A DNA stretch of 64,000 nt from Flavobacteriales bacterium (GCA_013359255.1 JABWCF010000007.1:1-64000); one strand, 5' to 3'. Positions 46,686 to 57,652 are shown, counted from the first letter of the stretch. Translations and numbers: made by a program. The notes: generated from the letters alone by a model not told the origin.

Positions 46686-48234
46686 CGTCAGCACATTTTA
46701 TGCCGTCTATGGCAGCCGAAACAATACCTCCAGCATATCCGGCCCCTTCGCCACAAGGGTATAATCCGTTTGTATGTATATGCTCTAGTGTTATAGGGTT
46801 ACGTGGAATTTGAATAGGCGAGGAGGTTCTTGATTCTATGGCTACCACCATTGCCTCGTTGCTTAAAAAGCCTTTCATTTTTTTTCCGAATATTTTTAAG
46901 CTTTCTTGCAATGCCAATGCAATGGTTGTAGGAAGTTCTTTGTGCAATTCGGCACTCACAGTACCCGGAAAATAGCTGGTTTTGTTTAATGTGGCTGAAT
47001 ATTTTCCAAATACAAAATCAGAAAGTCTTTGTGCGGGGGCTTTTTGCCCTACATGGGTTTGTGTGTTGTTTCCTGCAATACGAAACATTTTTTTTTCTAT
47101 TTCTTGTTGATAGAGGATACCTGCCAGAGGATTGTTTACTCCAAATTTTTCAAGATCTGTTTTTTTTATTTCTGCCACTATTCCGGAATTGGCAAAAGGG
47201 TTGTTTCTTTTAGAGGGCGACCATCCGTTGGTTACAATTTCGCCAGCCTGAGTAGCACAAGGGGCAATTACACCTCCGGGGCACATACAAAATGAATAAA
47301 CCCCTCTTTGGTTGTGTTGGTGTACTAATTTATAAGAAGCGGGAGGGAGGTTAAGGTGTCTAGTGGCAGAGTGATATTGAATTTTATCAATTAATTCCTG
47401 CGGGTGTTCTACTCTTACACCCATAGCAAAAGGCTTGTAATTTATTTCAATTTTTTTATTGTATAGGAGTTCAAAAACATCGCGGGCAGAATGACCGGTA
47501 GCTAAAATGATACGGTTGGTTATTAAGTGCTTTCCGCATAAGGTTGAAACCGATTTTATTTTATTATTTTCAATTTCAATATCGCTTAATGAACAATTAA
47601 AGAATATTTCTCCGCCATATTTTTCTATGGTTTGCCTCATGGTACTTACCACTTTAGGCAATCGGTTTGTTCCGATATGGGGGTGTGCATCAAGTAAAAT
47701 ATCGGGAGAGGCTCCGTGAAATACCATTGTTTCCAATACGTGCTGAACATCTCCTCTTTTGGTAGAGCGGGTGTATAGTTTTCCATCGGAAAAAGTACCT
47801 GCTCCTCCTTCGCCAAAACAGTAATTAGAAGTGGAGTTTACTATTCCTTCTTTGTGTATGGCTGCAATATCCCTTCTGCGGCTTATTATCTCTTTTCCCT
47901 TCTCAATAATAATGGGTTTAATACCATGTTCTATAAGTCGTAAAGAGGCAAAGATGCCGGCAGGCCCAAATCCTACTACGACAACAAAGGGTTTGTTTTC
48001 TACGTTTTTATATTGGCTATGAAATGTGGGTTTAACAGGGTATTCGTTGTTGAAATAGACCTGATAACGAAGAGCAAATTTGGGTATTTTACTGCGCGCA
48101 TCAATAGATCGTTTCACCAATTCTATAGCTTCAATTTCGGAAATCTTTACAGCCATATTTTCTGCAATGATGCGTTTGTGCAAAGCTGAATTTTCTAGTT
48201 CGCTCGGGGAAACGAGTATGTCAACAGTTTTCAC
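46660..48234 (-). CDS. FAD-dependent dehydrogenase (uncharacterised family)
   Basis: A soluble 524-residue flavoprotein. The FAD-binding Rossmann motif is VVGFGPAGIFASLRL (G88, G90, G93). Further family segments are FGEGGAGTFSDGKLYTR, ATGHSARDVF, and, near the end, YPCGEGAGYAGGIVSAAIDG, which binds FAD. Members of this family are often called NAD(P)/FAD-dependent oxidoreductases; the substrate is not known. The start is GTG and overlaps the porT stop by one base. The gene's end overlaps the TrmH-type gene by 26 bases. Confidence 0.9.
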   Translation of the reverse strand: MKTVDILVSPSELENSALHKRIIAENMAVKISEIEAIELVKRSIDARSKIPKFALRYQVYFNNEYPVKPTFHSQYKNVENKPFVVVVGFGPAGIFASLRLIEHGIKPIIIEKGKEIISRRRDIAAIHKEGIVNSTSNYCFGEGGAGTFSDGKLYTRSTKRGDVQHVLETMVFHGASPDILLDAHPHIGTNRLPKVVSTMRQTIEKYGGEIFFNCSLSDIEIENNKIKSVSTLCGKHLITNRIILATGHSARDVFELLYNKKIEINYKPFAMGVRVEHPQELIDKIQYHSATRHLNLPPASYKLVHQHNQRGVYSFCMCPGGVIAPCATQAGEIVTNGWSPSKRNNPFANSGIVAEIKKTDLEKFGVNNPLAGILYQQEIEKKMFRIAGNNTQTHVGQKAPAQRLSDFVFGKYSATLNKTSYFPGTVSAELHKELPTTIALALQESLKIFGKKMKGFLSNEAMVVAIESRTSSPIQIPRNPITLEHIHTNGLYPCGEGAGYAGGIVSAAIDGIKCADAIALKQNA

Positions 48235-48989
48235 TATCCTTCAAAAGTAAATGAAAGTAAAAACATTTTAGAACGCAGCACATCTATTGGCGAAGAAAAG
48301 ATAGTAGGCGGAGTATCGGGTACTAAAATATTTTTTATACCGTAAGACATTTTAAGTTCCAGCCCAAACTTAAAATACTCTAGATAAAATTCCATTCCCC
48401 AACCGGCCTCAAAATGATAATCGTTTCGCCTTATTTTAACTACGATATCGCTTAAGTTGTTTCCGGCATTATCGGCTTTTTCGTTGCTGGCTAAGTCTAA
48501 CGAGTATTTTCCTCCGGCAATTACATACCCACTAAAATTGTTTACCCTGTCGGATTTTAATTTGAAAAGTATCGGAAATTCAAGGTATGTAGATTCTACC
48601 TGCTTTACAAAGGCTACGTATTTTTTACCTTGAAATTGGTAATTAATATCGCGTTGGGCAAATGATAAAGAAGGTACGAAACGCATTTTAATATTTTTTG
48701 TAATATGCAGTTCGGATACAATCCCTAAATTAAATCCGGGTTGTTTGGTAACGTCTAGTATCATTAAAGAATCAAAAACCTGATTGGGCGGTTTTCTGTG
48801 CAATGTGAAATCTGCGTTGTTTACTCCTAGAATAAAGCCAAAATGAAATAAATTGTGGTCGAAGCGAGGTAAATTTTTGGGACGTTCTTTTTGGGCTTTT
48901 GCGTAGGTTGCTGTTAATACCAAACAAAAAATCAGAAGTAAGCAGGTTATGTTTTGGTTAATTTTCAATGTTAGTTTATAGTCGCCCAA
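48234..48989 (-). CDS. porT: T9SS outer-membrane protein PorT
   Basis: An outer-membrane beta-barrel of about 245-251 residues, a component needed for type IX secretion. A signal peptide precedes AKAQ. The barrel shows the PorT pattern: FHFGFILGVNNADFTLH, LGIVSELHITKNIKMRFVPSLSFAQR, YLEFPILFKLKS, FEAGWGMEFYLEYFKFGLELKMSYG. No ATG is available: an in-frame stop lies just upstream, so the start is a TTG at 48989 or at 48968, and the second gives the cleaner signal peptide. It sits 20 bases after ubiE, the usual neighbour of porT. Confidence 0.9.
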   Translation of the reverse strand: MGDYKLTLKINQNITCLLLIFCLVLTATYAKAQKERPKNLPRFDHNLFHFGFILGVNNADFTLHRKPPNQVFDSLMILDVTKQPGFNLGIVSELHITKNIKMRFVPSLSFAQRDINYQFQGKKYVAFVKQVESTYLEFPILFKLKSDRVNNFSGYVIAGGKYSLDLASNEKADNAGNNLSDIVVKIRRNDYHFEAGWGMEFYLEYFKFGLELKMSYGIKNILVPDTPPTIFSSPIDVLRSKMFLLSFTFEG

Positions 48990-49009
48990 ATAACGAATTT
49001 AATCAAGTT

Positions 49010-49732
49010 TTATTTTTTGCCAATATATATGGTTGCAATTCCAAACATTAGAGGAATGGCATGGGTTTCGGTAAAATGGCATTTTTTCATTATGTTGGTA
49101 AAGTCTATTCCTTCCGGAAAGGCATTTACTGAATCGTATAAGTATGTGTATGCAAAACTATCTTTTGAAATGGTTTTTCCTATTAGCGGACAGATATGTT
49201 TAAAGTAAAAATTGTAAATATTTTTTACCGGAAAGTTTTTAGGTTTAGAAAATTCCAGTATTACTACTTTGCCGTTTTTTTTGGTAACCCTGCACATTTC
49301 AGAGAGCCCTGTTTCTAGATTTTCGAAGTTTCTTACTCCAAAGGCTACAGTGCAGGCATCAAAACTATTTTCTGCAAAAGGTATTTTTTCAGAATCGGCC
49401 AGCTGAAAGGATATTTTGGTTTCTAGTTTTTTTGCTTTAATTTTTTTTTCGGCAAATTGTAGCATGCCTTCCGAGATATCGATACCTATAATTTTTTCGG
49501 GATTTAAACTTAATGCTTCGATGGCTAAATCTCCAGTTCCTGTGGCTACATCTAAAATGGTTTTAGGTTGTAACTTTTTTAGTTGCTTAATGGTTTTTTT
49601 TCTCCATACCATATCAATTCCAAATGAGAGCAAATGGTTTAGCATATCGTAACGGTGCGAGATGTTGTTGAACATATCGGCTACTTGTTCTTTTTTGCTG
49701 TCTTGGCTTTCTTTGTAAGGAACAACTTTCAT
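49010..49732 (-). CDS. ubiE: demethylmenaquinone methyltransferase
   Basis: A 240-residue SAM-dependent enzyme that performs the last methylation in menaquinone synthesis (also called MenG). Visible motifs are VADMFNNISHRYDMLNHLLSFG, the SAM loop LDVATGTGDLAIEAL, and FDACTVAFGVRNFENLE. In this phylum the product is menaquinone, not ubiquinone. It is transcribed ahead of porT and the FAD oxidoreductase. Confidence 0.95.
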   Translation of the reverse strand: MKVVPYKESQDSKKEQVADMFNNISHRYDMLNHLLSFGIDMVWRKKTIKQLKKLQPKTILDVATGTGDLAIEALSLNPEKIIGIDISEGMLQFAEKKIKAKKLETKISFQLADSEKIPFAENSFDACTVAFGVRNFENLETGLSEMCRVTKKNGKVVILEFSKPKNFPVKNIYNFYFKHICPLIGKTISKDSFAYTYLYDSVNAFPEGIDFTNIMKKCHFTETHAIPLMFGIATIYIGKK

Positions 49733-49745
49733 TATTCATTGATAT

Positions 49746-49776
49746 AAAAAAGCAGCATTATTCATGCTGCTTTTTG
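49746..49776 (-). terminator. intrinsic terminator upstream of ubiE
   Basis: AAAAAGCAGCAT and ATGCTGCTTTTT form a 12-base stem with a five-base loop. It lies between the PPIase stop and the ubiE start and ends the guaB-PPIase transcripts. The symmetric A/T runs make it usable on both strands. Confidence 0.88.
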
Positions 49777-49795
49777 TGAGAGATTATTTGGGTTA

Positions 49796-51742
49796 TTACT
49801 TTATTTTTTGTAGTACTTCTGCATTTACCGTTACCTTGTATTTGGAGCGAATGTTTTGTATCCACTCTTTTTCTAGGTAATTTTGATATTCGGAAGTTAC
49901 CAGTCCTCTTACTTCTTTTAAGGGTTTAGGTGAGGGGGGGACAATTTCTTTAATGTGCACAAACACTATTTTGTTGTTGCTGGGAATATTCTTTGTAAGT
50001 CCTTTTTTCCATTCATCGTGATTTAAAAAAGGGTTTTCTCCTTTGGCAAATAATCCGTTTTCTGCTTTAATGTTTTCTGCGTTTTTCTTATTTATTACTT
50101 TTAATACCTGTTCAGAACTGAGGCCTTTTTTTTCGTTTTTCAAAATCAATTTCCGTGCATTATCGGCTATGGTTTGATTGGCACAAGTGTATACTACAGC
50201 ATTTGCTCGCTCATCGTACAGATAATTTTGGTTAATGGTTTTATAAAAGTTTTCTAACCCTGTTGAGTCTTTAACCGCTTTGCTCCATACTTTTTGGTCT
50301 GTAATTTCAAAAAGCATAATTCCGTCTTTGTATTCCTGAAGTAACATGCGGAATTCAGGATATTTTTTTTCTAAATTTTCATCTTCTAATTCCAATATTT
50401 TAGCTTCTAAAAATTCATTGTATTGTTGGTTTACCACCTCTGTTTTGCTTATAACGGGCCTTCGGGTTTGGCGGGCTCCCATAAAATTAAGTAAATCGCG
50501 TTGGGTATAGGTCTTCTTTTCTAAATCAAAAAGAGGTTTAGCCATGGTACTTGCAATTTCAGGCATAGTCCATTTTCCTTCAAAGAATGTATTATCGATG
50601 GCCTTTTCTATATCTAGTTTGTTTTTTGGGTATTCTTTGAGAGTGTATTGTTTTTTCAACTTGTTTACAAATTGTTGTTTAGAAACTTCTGCTCTGGAGT
50701 CGCGTGTAACTTTGTTTTTAATTTCGTTTTTTACTTCATCGTATGGTTTTATTCCAAATTTTTCAATGCGTTTAATGATATGCCAGCCAAAGTCGGTTTG
50801 AACGGGGGCAGAGTAATCTCCATTGTTAGCCAAGGCAAAGGCTGCATTTTCAAATTCAGGCACCATGCGACCTGTTCCAAATGGGGCTAATTCTCCGCCT
50901 TTATTAGCCGAGGCTTTATCATCGGAAAATTTGGCCGCTAAATCTTCAAATTTTTCACCGGCTTTTAATTTTGTATAAATATCGTTTATAGCTTGCTTCG
51001 CCCTCTCTTTCTCTTCGTTAGAAAAGTCGGCAGGTGCTTTAATCATAATATGGGCTACTTTAACGGTTCCTGCTGCGGGTCTTTTGTCGGTTACGTTAAT
51101 GAGGTGGTATCCGAATTTTGTGCGTACCGGTTGCGAAACGCCTCCTACTTTTGTATTATAGGCGGCCGATTCAAAGGGATACACCATGTAGAATACAGTA
51201 AAGTAGCCTAAATCGCCTCCGTTTTCTTTGCCCGAAGGATCTTCGGTGTATTCTTTGGCTGCTTTCTCAAAGGTTTTTCCGGCCGTTATTTCTTTTCTGA
51301 TTTTTGAAATTTTATTGTATGCTTCTAAGGTGTCTTTGGGGGCAGCATCGGCATCAACACGAATTAAAATATGGCTTGCTTTTATATCCCATTTCATTCG
51401 TTCGTATGCTTCTTTCATTAATCCTTCATTGGCATCTTTATCAGAGAGGTAGGGCTGTGCCAGTTGTTTGCGGTAGCCCATTAGTTCGTTTTTGAAGGCG
51501 GCAGTGGTGTCTATACCTTCTTTTTCAGCTTCTAATACTTTTAGTTTAAAGTTTATGAATAAATCCATATACTCCATTAAAGCCTGAGGGCTTTTGGCTT
51601 CCTTAGAATTATTTTTGTTGTAAATAGCTTCAAACTCGGAGAGTTTAACTTCTTTTCCAGAAAGAGTTAGTAATACGGGGTCGTTGTTTTGTGCAATCAA
51701 CGATAAGGGCAATAGGAATAGAAATAATTTTAACTTTTTCAT
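49796..51742 (-). CDS. periplasmic SurA-like peptidyl-prolyl isomerase
   Basis: An exported 648-residue chaperone/isomerase with a signal peptide (residues 1-17). Two parvulin domains follow: about 118-215 (ASHILIRVD, then GGDLGYFTVFYMVYPFE) and about 225-325 (VAHIMIKAP, then GGELAPFGTGRMVPEFE). A long C-terminal helical and SurA-like region runs to 648. It would help outer-membrane proteins fold on the way to BAM. It sits 10 bases after guaB on the same strand. Confidence 0.9.
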   Translation of the reverse strand: MKKLKLFLFLLPLSLIAQNNDPVLLTLSGKEVKLSEFEAIYNKNNSKEAKSPQALMEYMDLFINFKLKVLEAEKEGIDTTAAFKNELMGYRKQLAQPYLSDKDANEGLMKEAYERMKWDIKASHILIRVDADAAPKDTLEAYNKISKIRKEITAGKTFEKAAKEYTEDPSGKENGGDLGYFTVFYMVYPFESAAYNTKVGGVSQPVRTKFGYHLINVTDKRPAAGTVKVAHIMIKAPADFSNEEKERAKQAINDIYTKLKAGEKFEDLAAKFSDDKASANKGGELAPFGTGRMVPEFENAAFALANNGDYSAPVQTDFGWHIIKRIEKFGIKPYDEVKNEIKNKVTRDSRAEVSKQQFVNKLKKQYTLKEYPKNKLDIEKAIDNTFFEGKWTMPEIASTMAKPLFDLEKKTYTQRDLLNFMGARQTRRPVISKTEVVNQQYNEFLEAKILELEDENLEKKYPEFRMLLQEYKDGIMLFEITDQKVWSKAVKDSTGLENFYKTINQNYLYDERANAVVYTCANQTIADNARKLILKNEKKGLSSEQVLKVINKKNAENIKAENGLFAKGENPFLNHDEWKKGLTKNIPSNNKIVFVHIKEIVPPSPKPLKEVRGLVTSEYQNYLEKEWIQNIRSKYKVTVNAEVLQKIK

Positions 51743-51752
51743 AGGTTATTTT

Positions 51753-53231
<1,479 letters not shown>

Positions 53232-53241
53232 TTACAGTGGA

Positions 53242-53272
53242 CAAAGTTAAACATTACTGAGGCTAAAAGCAA
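53242..53272 (-). promoter_or_regulatory. promoter of guaB
   Basis: On the minus strand TTG (53270-53272) is followed after 20 bases by TAACTTTG (53242-53249), matching TTG-N17-23-TAnnTTTG. The -7 box is 19 bases before the ATG. Confidence 0.7.
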
Positions 53273-53364
53273 TTGTAATTTTTGTAAATAAAAAAGGCCT
53301 TTTTTTAGAACGTGAAATTCCTATTTCCTAGAATTAATTAAGCACGGTTAAGTCTTAAATAATG

Positions 53365-54123
53365 TTAAAAATTTTCAAAAACACCCAATCCGAAAAGAGC
53401 AAAATCGTAGCGAACAGGGTCGTTCGGATGAAAGGTTTTAAGTTTAAGAGTAAGCTCTTCTACCGCCTTCCAGTTGTTTTGTTTGGTATGCAGGAGGCCT
53501 AGTTTTCTGGCTACTCTTCCGGAGTGCACATCTAAGGGGCAGAAAAGTTCCGAAGGCTTTATTTTTTTCCAAAGGCCAAAATCAACCCCTCGTTTATCGT
53601 TTCTAACCATCCACCGCAAATACATATTAATGCGTTTGGCGGCCGAACCTATTAAGGGGTTCGATATATGTTTAGCGGTTCTGCTTTCTAGTTTTTTTAT
53701 TAAAAAGAGGTTTCGGAAATGATTTATTTTTTCCGGCATAGAACCATTAGCCAGAGAGAACGCATTTTCTAAGCCTTTGTGATGAGTATAAATGTTTTTT
53801 AAAGAATGTATGAAAAACAAGGCGTCTTGGGCATTAAAAGTGCGATGAACAAATTTTTGAAAAGGTTTTAATTCGGGTTTACTGTGGTTTAATATAAAAT
53901 CATGGGGTGTCATATCCATGTATCGCATTAGCTTGTTGGTGTTTTTAATAATGGTAGAACGTTGCCCCCAAGCGAGTGTAGTAGCAAAAAAACCGGCTAT
54001 TTCAATATCTTCTTTTTTTGAAAAGAGATGAGGAACGGAGATAGGATCGGTTTCAATAAAACGTTTGCGGTTATATTGGTCGTATTTATCTTCCAATAGT
54101 TGGTATAAATCTTGTTCGTTCAT
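53365..54123 (-). CDS. TIGR02757 / DUF2400 family protein
   Basis: A soluble, basic protein of 252 residues. Family segments seen: DPISVPHLFSKKEDIEIAGFFATTLAWGQR near the N terminus, FIHSLKNIY, and WMVRNDKRGVDFGLWKKI then LDVHSGRVARKLGLL. The C-terminal half resembles helix-hairpin-helix DNA glycosylase folds, but I see no confirmed catalytic residues. The function of this family is not established. It stands alone on the minus strand between guaB and the divergent DUF4294 gene. Confidence 0.85.
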   Translation of the reverse strand: MNEQDLYQLLEDKYDQYNRKRFIETDPISVPHLFSKKEDIEIAGFFATTLAWGQRSTIIKNTNKLMRYMDMTPHDFILNHSKPELKPFQKFVHRTFNAQDALFFIHSLKNIYTHHKGLENAFSLANGSMPEKINHFRNLFLIKKLESRTAKHISNPLIGSAAKRINMYLRWMVRNDKRGVDFGLWKKIKPSELFCPLDVHSGRVARKLGLLHTKQNNWKAVEELTLKLKTFHPNDPVRYDFALFGLGVFENF

Positions 54124-54228
54124 AAATAATTAAGGAAAATTTAACAATTTTAGTGTTATAATAACGTAACTTTATTGAGGCAATGTACATATAAAATCGA
54201 AGCAAAAGTTCTGTTTATTTCAAATAAT

Positions 54229-54873
54229 ATGAAAACGCAAGTGCATATTAACATAATTGCAGTAATAATAGGTTTGCTGGTGCATAGTTATGTTCCTTTA
54301 TATGCACAGCAAGAAACAGAATATGAATCTAAAGTTAAAAACGGCATGGTTGTAAAAGCGTTTGTAATAGATGGAGATACTGTACCTATGGTTGTATTGG
54401 AACCGTTTCGTGTGGTATCGTATAGGCCTTATAACAACAAAAAACTGGATAAAAAGTTTTTACGGTTGAAATGGCATGTTGAGAAAGTGTATCCTTACGC
54501 ACGCGTTGTTGGAGAGCGACTACGGTATTATAATGATTTAATGGAAAAGCTAAACGAAAGAGAGCGTAGGTTGTTAATGAAAAAGGTAGAGGCTGATTTA
54601 AAGGATGAGTTTGATGGAGAAATGAGGAATCTTACCGTTACACAAGCTTTGATACTAATTCGTTTAATAGACCGAGAAACTCAAAATACTTCGTACGATT
54701 TAATTAAAGAGTTGCGAGGTAGTTTTTCTGCTTTTTTTTGGCAAAGCATTGCCCGCATTTGTGGTACAAACTTAAAAACACAGTTTGATCCGGAGCATGA
54801 TGAAGAAGACGAAATGATAGAACGAATTGTTCAGATGTTGGAGGAAAAATATACAAGCACTTCTCTGAAATAA
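54229..54873 (+). CDS. DUF4294 family exported protein
   Basis: A protein of 214 residues when started at this ATG, which gives a signal peptide ending YAQQ. A TTG at 54175 would add 18 charged residues and spoil it. The mature part matches DUF4294: FVIDGDTVPMVVLEPFRV, then RLKWHVEKVYPYARVVGERL and LTVTQALILIRLIDRETQNTSYDLIKELRG. It is charged and helical at the C terminus, with an acidic patch (DPEHDEEDEMIE). The function is unknown. Its end is one base from the convergent PhoH gene. Confidence 0.82.
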   Translation: MKTQVHINIIAVIIGLLVHSYVPLYAQQETEYESKVKNGMVVKAFVIDGDTVPMVVLEPFRVVSYRPYNNKKLDKKFLRLKWHVEKVYPYARVVGERLRYYNDLMEKLNERERRLLMKKVEADLKDEFDGEMRNLTVTQALILIRLIDRETQNTSYDLIKELRGSFSAFFWQSIARICGTNLKTQFDPEHDEEDEMIERIVQMLEEKYTSTSLK

Positions 54874-54874
54874 A

Positions 54875-56221
54875 TTACATAAGTTCGTTGGCTAAATTGG
54901 CTAATTCAGATCGCTCACCTTTTTCAAGGGTAACATGTGCCACCAATTTATTTCCTTTCAATTTATCTATAATGTAAGAGAGTCCGTTACTTTGTTCGTC
55001 AAGGTATGGGGTATCTATCTGTCTCACGTCTCCGGTAAATATTATTTTAGTGTTTTCTCCAGCTCTTGTAATGATTGTTTTTACTTCGTGTGGGGTTAAG
55101 TTTTGTGCTTCATCAACAATAAAAATAATGTTTGATAAACTTCGGCCTCTGATGTATGCTAAGGGAGTAATAATGATTTTTTCATTTTTTTCCATTTCCT
55201 GAATTTGTAAACTCTTTTTTTCATTATCACCAAACTGGTTTTTAATAAATTTTAGATTATCCCAAAGAGGTTCCATATAGGGGCCTATTTTGTCTTTAAT
55301 ATCTCCGGGCAGGTAACCAATGTCTTTGTTGCTTAATGGCACAATGGGGCGGGCTAAAATGATTTGGTGAAATTTATTGGCTTGTTCTAAAGAACTGGCC
55401 AGAGCCAGCAGGGTTTTACCGGTTCCTGCCACCCCTTGTATGGTTACAAGTTTAATGTCGGGATTTAAAATAGAATGTATGGCGAATGTTTGCTCTGCAT
55501 TGCGGGGTTTTATTCCATAAACATATTGTTTATCCACTCTTTCAATTCTATCGGTTACAGGGTTGTAAAAAGCTAATGAGGAAGATTTACCGTTTTTTAA
55601 AATGTAGTAATGATTATTTTCTATTTCATTTTTCATGAAAGAATAATCTTCTACAAAACCTTCGGTAAAAATTTTTCTGATGATTTCACTGTCAATATTT
55701 TCAATGGTATCTCTTCCTGTGTAAAGATTTTTAACGTCTTTTATTTTTCCTGTTTCGTAATCTTCAGCGGTAAGATTTAGTGCTTTTGCTTTTAGTCGCA
55801 AGTTAATATCTTTGGTTACAAGAATTACTTTACGTTTAGGTTCCAGTTCTTTTAAGGAGAGTGCTGCGTTTAAAATTTTGTGATCGGGTTTTCGGTCTTG
55901 AAAAACAAATTCGGCATTTACTTTTAGTTTTTCAGCACTCATTATAACTTTAAATTTACCTTTTCTATTTCCGTCTATAGGTATCCAATCTTGCATGGTA
56001 TGACCTTCGGAAAGTTTGTCGAGTTTTCTGATAAATTCTCGGGCTTCAAAATTTTTGGTGTCGTTACCACGTTTAAAGTTATCTAATTCTTCTAATACGG
56101 TAATGGGTATAGCAATATCGTGTTCTTCGAAATTAAAAATAGAGTGATGGTCGTGAAGTATTACAGAGGTATCGAATACAAATATTTTTTTTTCTTTTTT
56201 AGTTTCTTTACGTGCAACCAT
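54875..56221 (-). CDS. PIN-PhoH fusion protein (PhoH2-type RNase/helicase)
   Basis: A cytoplasmic protein of 448 residues. The N-terminal PIN nuclease domain (about 12-150) has the acidic residues of the fold: FVFDTSVIL, LEELDNFK, and LVTKDINLRLKA. The C-terminal PhoH domain (about 225-448) has Walker A QGVAGTGKTLLALA, Walker B FIVDEAQNLTPHE and TGDVRQIDTPY. PIN-PhoH proteins unwind and cleave RNA in an ATP-dependent way. Unlike the mycobacterial version, no antitoxin gene is adjacent, so I do not call it a toxin-antitoxin system. Confidence 0.92.
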   Translation of the reverse strand: MVARKETKKEKKIFVFDTSVILHDHHSIFNFEEHDIAIPITVLEELDNFKRGNDTKNFEAREFIRKLDKLSEGHTMQDWIPIDGNRKGKFKVIMSAEKLKVNAEFVFQDRKPDHKILNAALSLKELEPKRKVILVTKDINLRLKAKALNLTAEDYETGKIKDVKNLYTGRDTIENIDSEIIRKIFTEGFVEDYSFMKNEIENNHYYILKNGKSSSLAFYNPVTDRIERVDKQYVYGIKPRNAEQTFAIHSILNPDIKLVTIQGVAGTGKTLLALASSLEQANKFHQIILARPIVPLSNKDIGYLPGDIKDKIGPYMEPLWDNLKFIKNQFGDNEKKSLQIQEMEKNEKIIITPLAYIRGRSLSNIIFIVDEAQNLTPHEVKTIITRAGENTKIIFTGDVRQIDTPYLDEQSNGLSYIIDKLKGNKLVAHVTLEKGERSELANLANELM

Positions 56222-56254
56222 GTGATGTGTTTAGTTTTTGATGTTTGTATAGAA

Positions 56255-56262
56255 CAAATATA
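56255..56262 (-). promoter_or_regulatory. possible -7 box of the PIN-PhoH gene
   Basis: Minus strand TATATTTG, an exact TAnnTTTG match 34 bases before the ATG; no -33 TTG found. Confidence 0.4.
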
Positions 56263-56310
56263 TTTTTTGCTTCTCTTTAATAGGGAGAATAAAATAGAAA
56301 GTAATTAACC

Positions 56311-56351
56311 GGCAGAGTTTAATAAATAGTTTGTAAATGTAATTCTCTGCC
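56311..56351. repeat. inverted repeat between the epimerase and PhoH genes
   Basis: GGCAGAG (56311-56317) and CTCTGCC (56345-56351) form seven-base arms 27 bases apart. No T-run follows, so a terminator is doubtful; it may be a weak hairpin at the 3' end of the epimerase transcript. Confidence 0.4.
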
Positions 56352-56378
56352 TATTGTAGGGTATTTGTAAAGTGAAAA

Positions 56379-57401
56379 TTAAAACGGAAATAATAAATTG
56401 GGAGTAGCTCCAATGCCTGAAATAGGAGGGAGTGTAACAGAGTTTTCTGTGTACATAATTCCATCAAACGGGTCGTTTTGAATCATTAGGGGAGCGTCTA
56501 AATCATGCCATTCTGCAATAGAGGCAAGATGTGTAGTAGCGGTAACAGCCAAAGTAGATTCGGCCATTGAGCCTAACAATACCTGCATATTATACTTTTT
56601 GGCAAGATGGGACATGGCAATCGCTTCCTGAAAACTTCCGCATTTCATTAGTTTGATGTTAATACCACTAAATACATTTTTTAATCGTTCTACATCGGCA
56701 CTTGTTTTAACGGATTCATCGGCTACTATGCAAAGGGGCGATGTTTCTTTAAGTAATGCGGTTTCTTCAATCATGTTTACAGGTAATGGCTGTTCAATTA
56801 ATATACACCCCGCTTCGTATAAGCGGTTTGTTTTATCGTATGCTTCTTGATATGATTTCCAACCGGCATTCACATCTACAAAAAAATTAGGATGCCTTGC
56901 TTCAGAAATAGCCCGAAGCATTTCATCATCAAAATGACTTCCCATTTTTATTTTTAATAAATGTGAAGGGGCATGTTTTTTTATTTCGTTCAGTGTTTCA
57001 TCATAATTGCCAATGCTAATGGTAAAAGCAGTTTTGCACGATGGTGCCGATAAGTTAAGTAATTTATAAACGGGTATTTGTTTTTGTTTAGCATGCCAAT
57101 CGGCTAATGCCATATTTAATGCAGCTTTTGCAGCATAATTATTTTCTTTTAGTTGAGAAATATATGCAACGGCATGCGGGTAATCCATTTGCTCTAATAA
57201 TTTACCATCAACACATTTTATATATGCCAATACGCTTTCTGCATTTTCGGTTAAATAGGGAGGTAAAGAGGCTTGTCCGTAGGCAATAATTTTATTGTGC
57301 GATAAACTAAGTAAAACGGTTTCGGTTGTATTTCTGCTTCCGGCAGCTATGCGAAATGTTTGGTTAAACCGAAGCGTGTATTTTTTTGCCAGAATTTGCA
57401 T
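56379..57401 (-). CDS. dipeptide epimerase (enolase superfamily)
   Basis: A 340-residue TIM-barrel enzyme related to L-Ala-D/L-Glu epimerase (YcjG/YkfB), which acts on peptidoglycan-derived dipeptides. The capping domain covers 1-110. Catalytic and metal residues are visible: the KxK motif LLKIKMG, metal ligands in FFVDVNAGW, LIEQPLP and IVADESV, and the second lysine in NIKLMKCGS. The C-terminal DLDAPLMI region is where members of the family vary in specificity. It would help to recycle cell-wall peptides; a lytic transglycosylase lies 1.1 kb away on the other strand. Confidence 0.88.
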   Translation of the reverse strand: MQILAKKYTLRFNQTFRIAAGSRNTTETVLLSLSHNKIIAYGQASLPPYLTENAESVLAYIKCVDGKLLEQMDYPHAVAYISQLKENNYAAKAALNMALADWHAKQKQIPVYKLLNLSAPSCKTAFTISIGNYDETLNEIKKHAPSHLLKIKMGSHFDDEMLRAISEARHPNFFVDVNAGWKSYQEAYDKTNRLYEAGCILIEQPLPVNMIEETALLKETSPLCIVADESVKTSADVERLKNVFSGINIKLMKCGSFQEAIAMSHLAKKYNMQVLLGSMAESTLAVTATTHLASIAEWHDLDAPLMIQNDPFDGIMYTENSVTLPPISGIGATPNLLFPF

Positions 57402-57652
57402 TGCAGAATTTGTAAAACAAATGAATGGAATAATAGTTGAAGAAGTTTATAAAAGGAATAATAAATACCAACAAGTTAATTGTATTTATAAACAGGCTGT
57501 ATTCTTATCTAATCTTTAACTTTACGGCATAATATTTACATATACTTTAGGATAGTAAACCGAAAAAGAAGAAATAGCATATTCCTTGGCTACCATAACA
57601 TAGGCCTTTACTAAGGCGGGTATGCGTCCTTTAAAAAATAAATTATGCATAA
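57402..57652. other. intergenic region between divergent genes
   Basis: 251 bases between the epimerase start and the next + gene. No tRNA, repeat array or open frame seen. It holds a near-match to the -7 box (TAACTTTA, about 57520) and a small hairpin GCCTT-TACT-AAGGC near 57604-57617, about 40 bases before the next ATG. Both are weak. Confidence 0.4.

Noticed and set aside
53287-53303. AAAAAAGGCCTTTTTTT as an intrinsic terminator.
   Set aside because: It is a palindrome with no room for a loop, so a stable hairpin is unlikely; it lies upstream of guaB where no terminator is needed.
54875-56221. A PIN-domain toxin of a toxin-antitoxin pair.
   Set aside because: The PIN domain is fused to a complete PhoH ATPase and no small antitoxin gene is adjacent.
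57560-57650. A tRNA or structured RNA in the widest intergenic gap.
   Set aside because: Only a five-base hairpin is visible; there is no cloverleaf, T-loop or CCA-like end.
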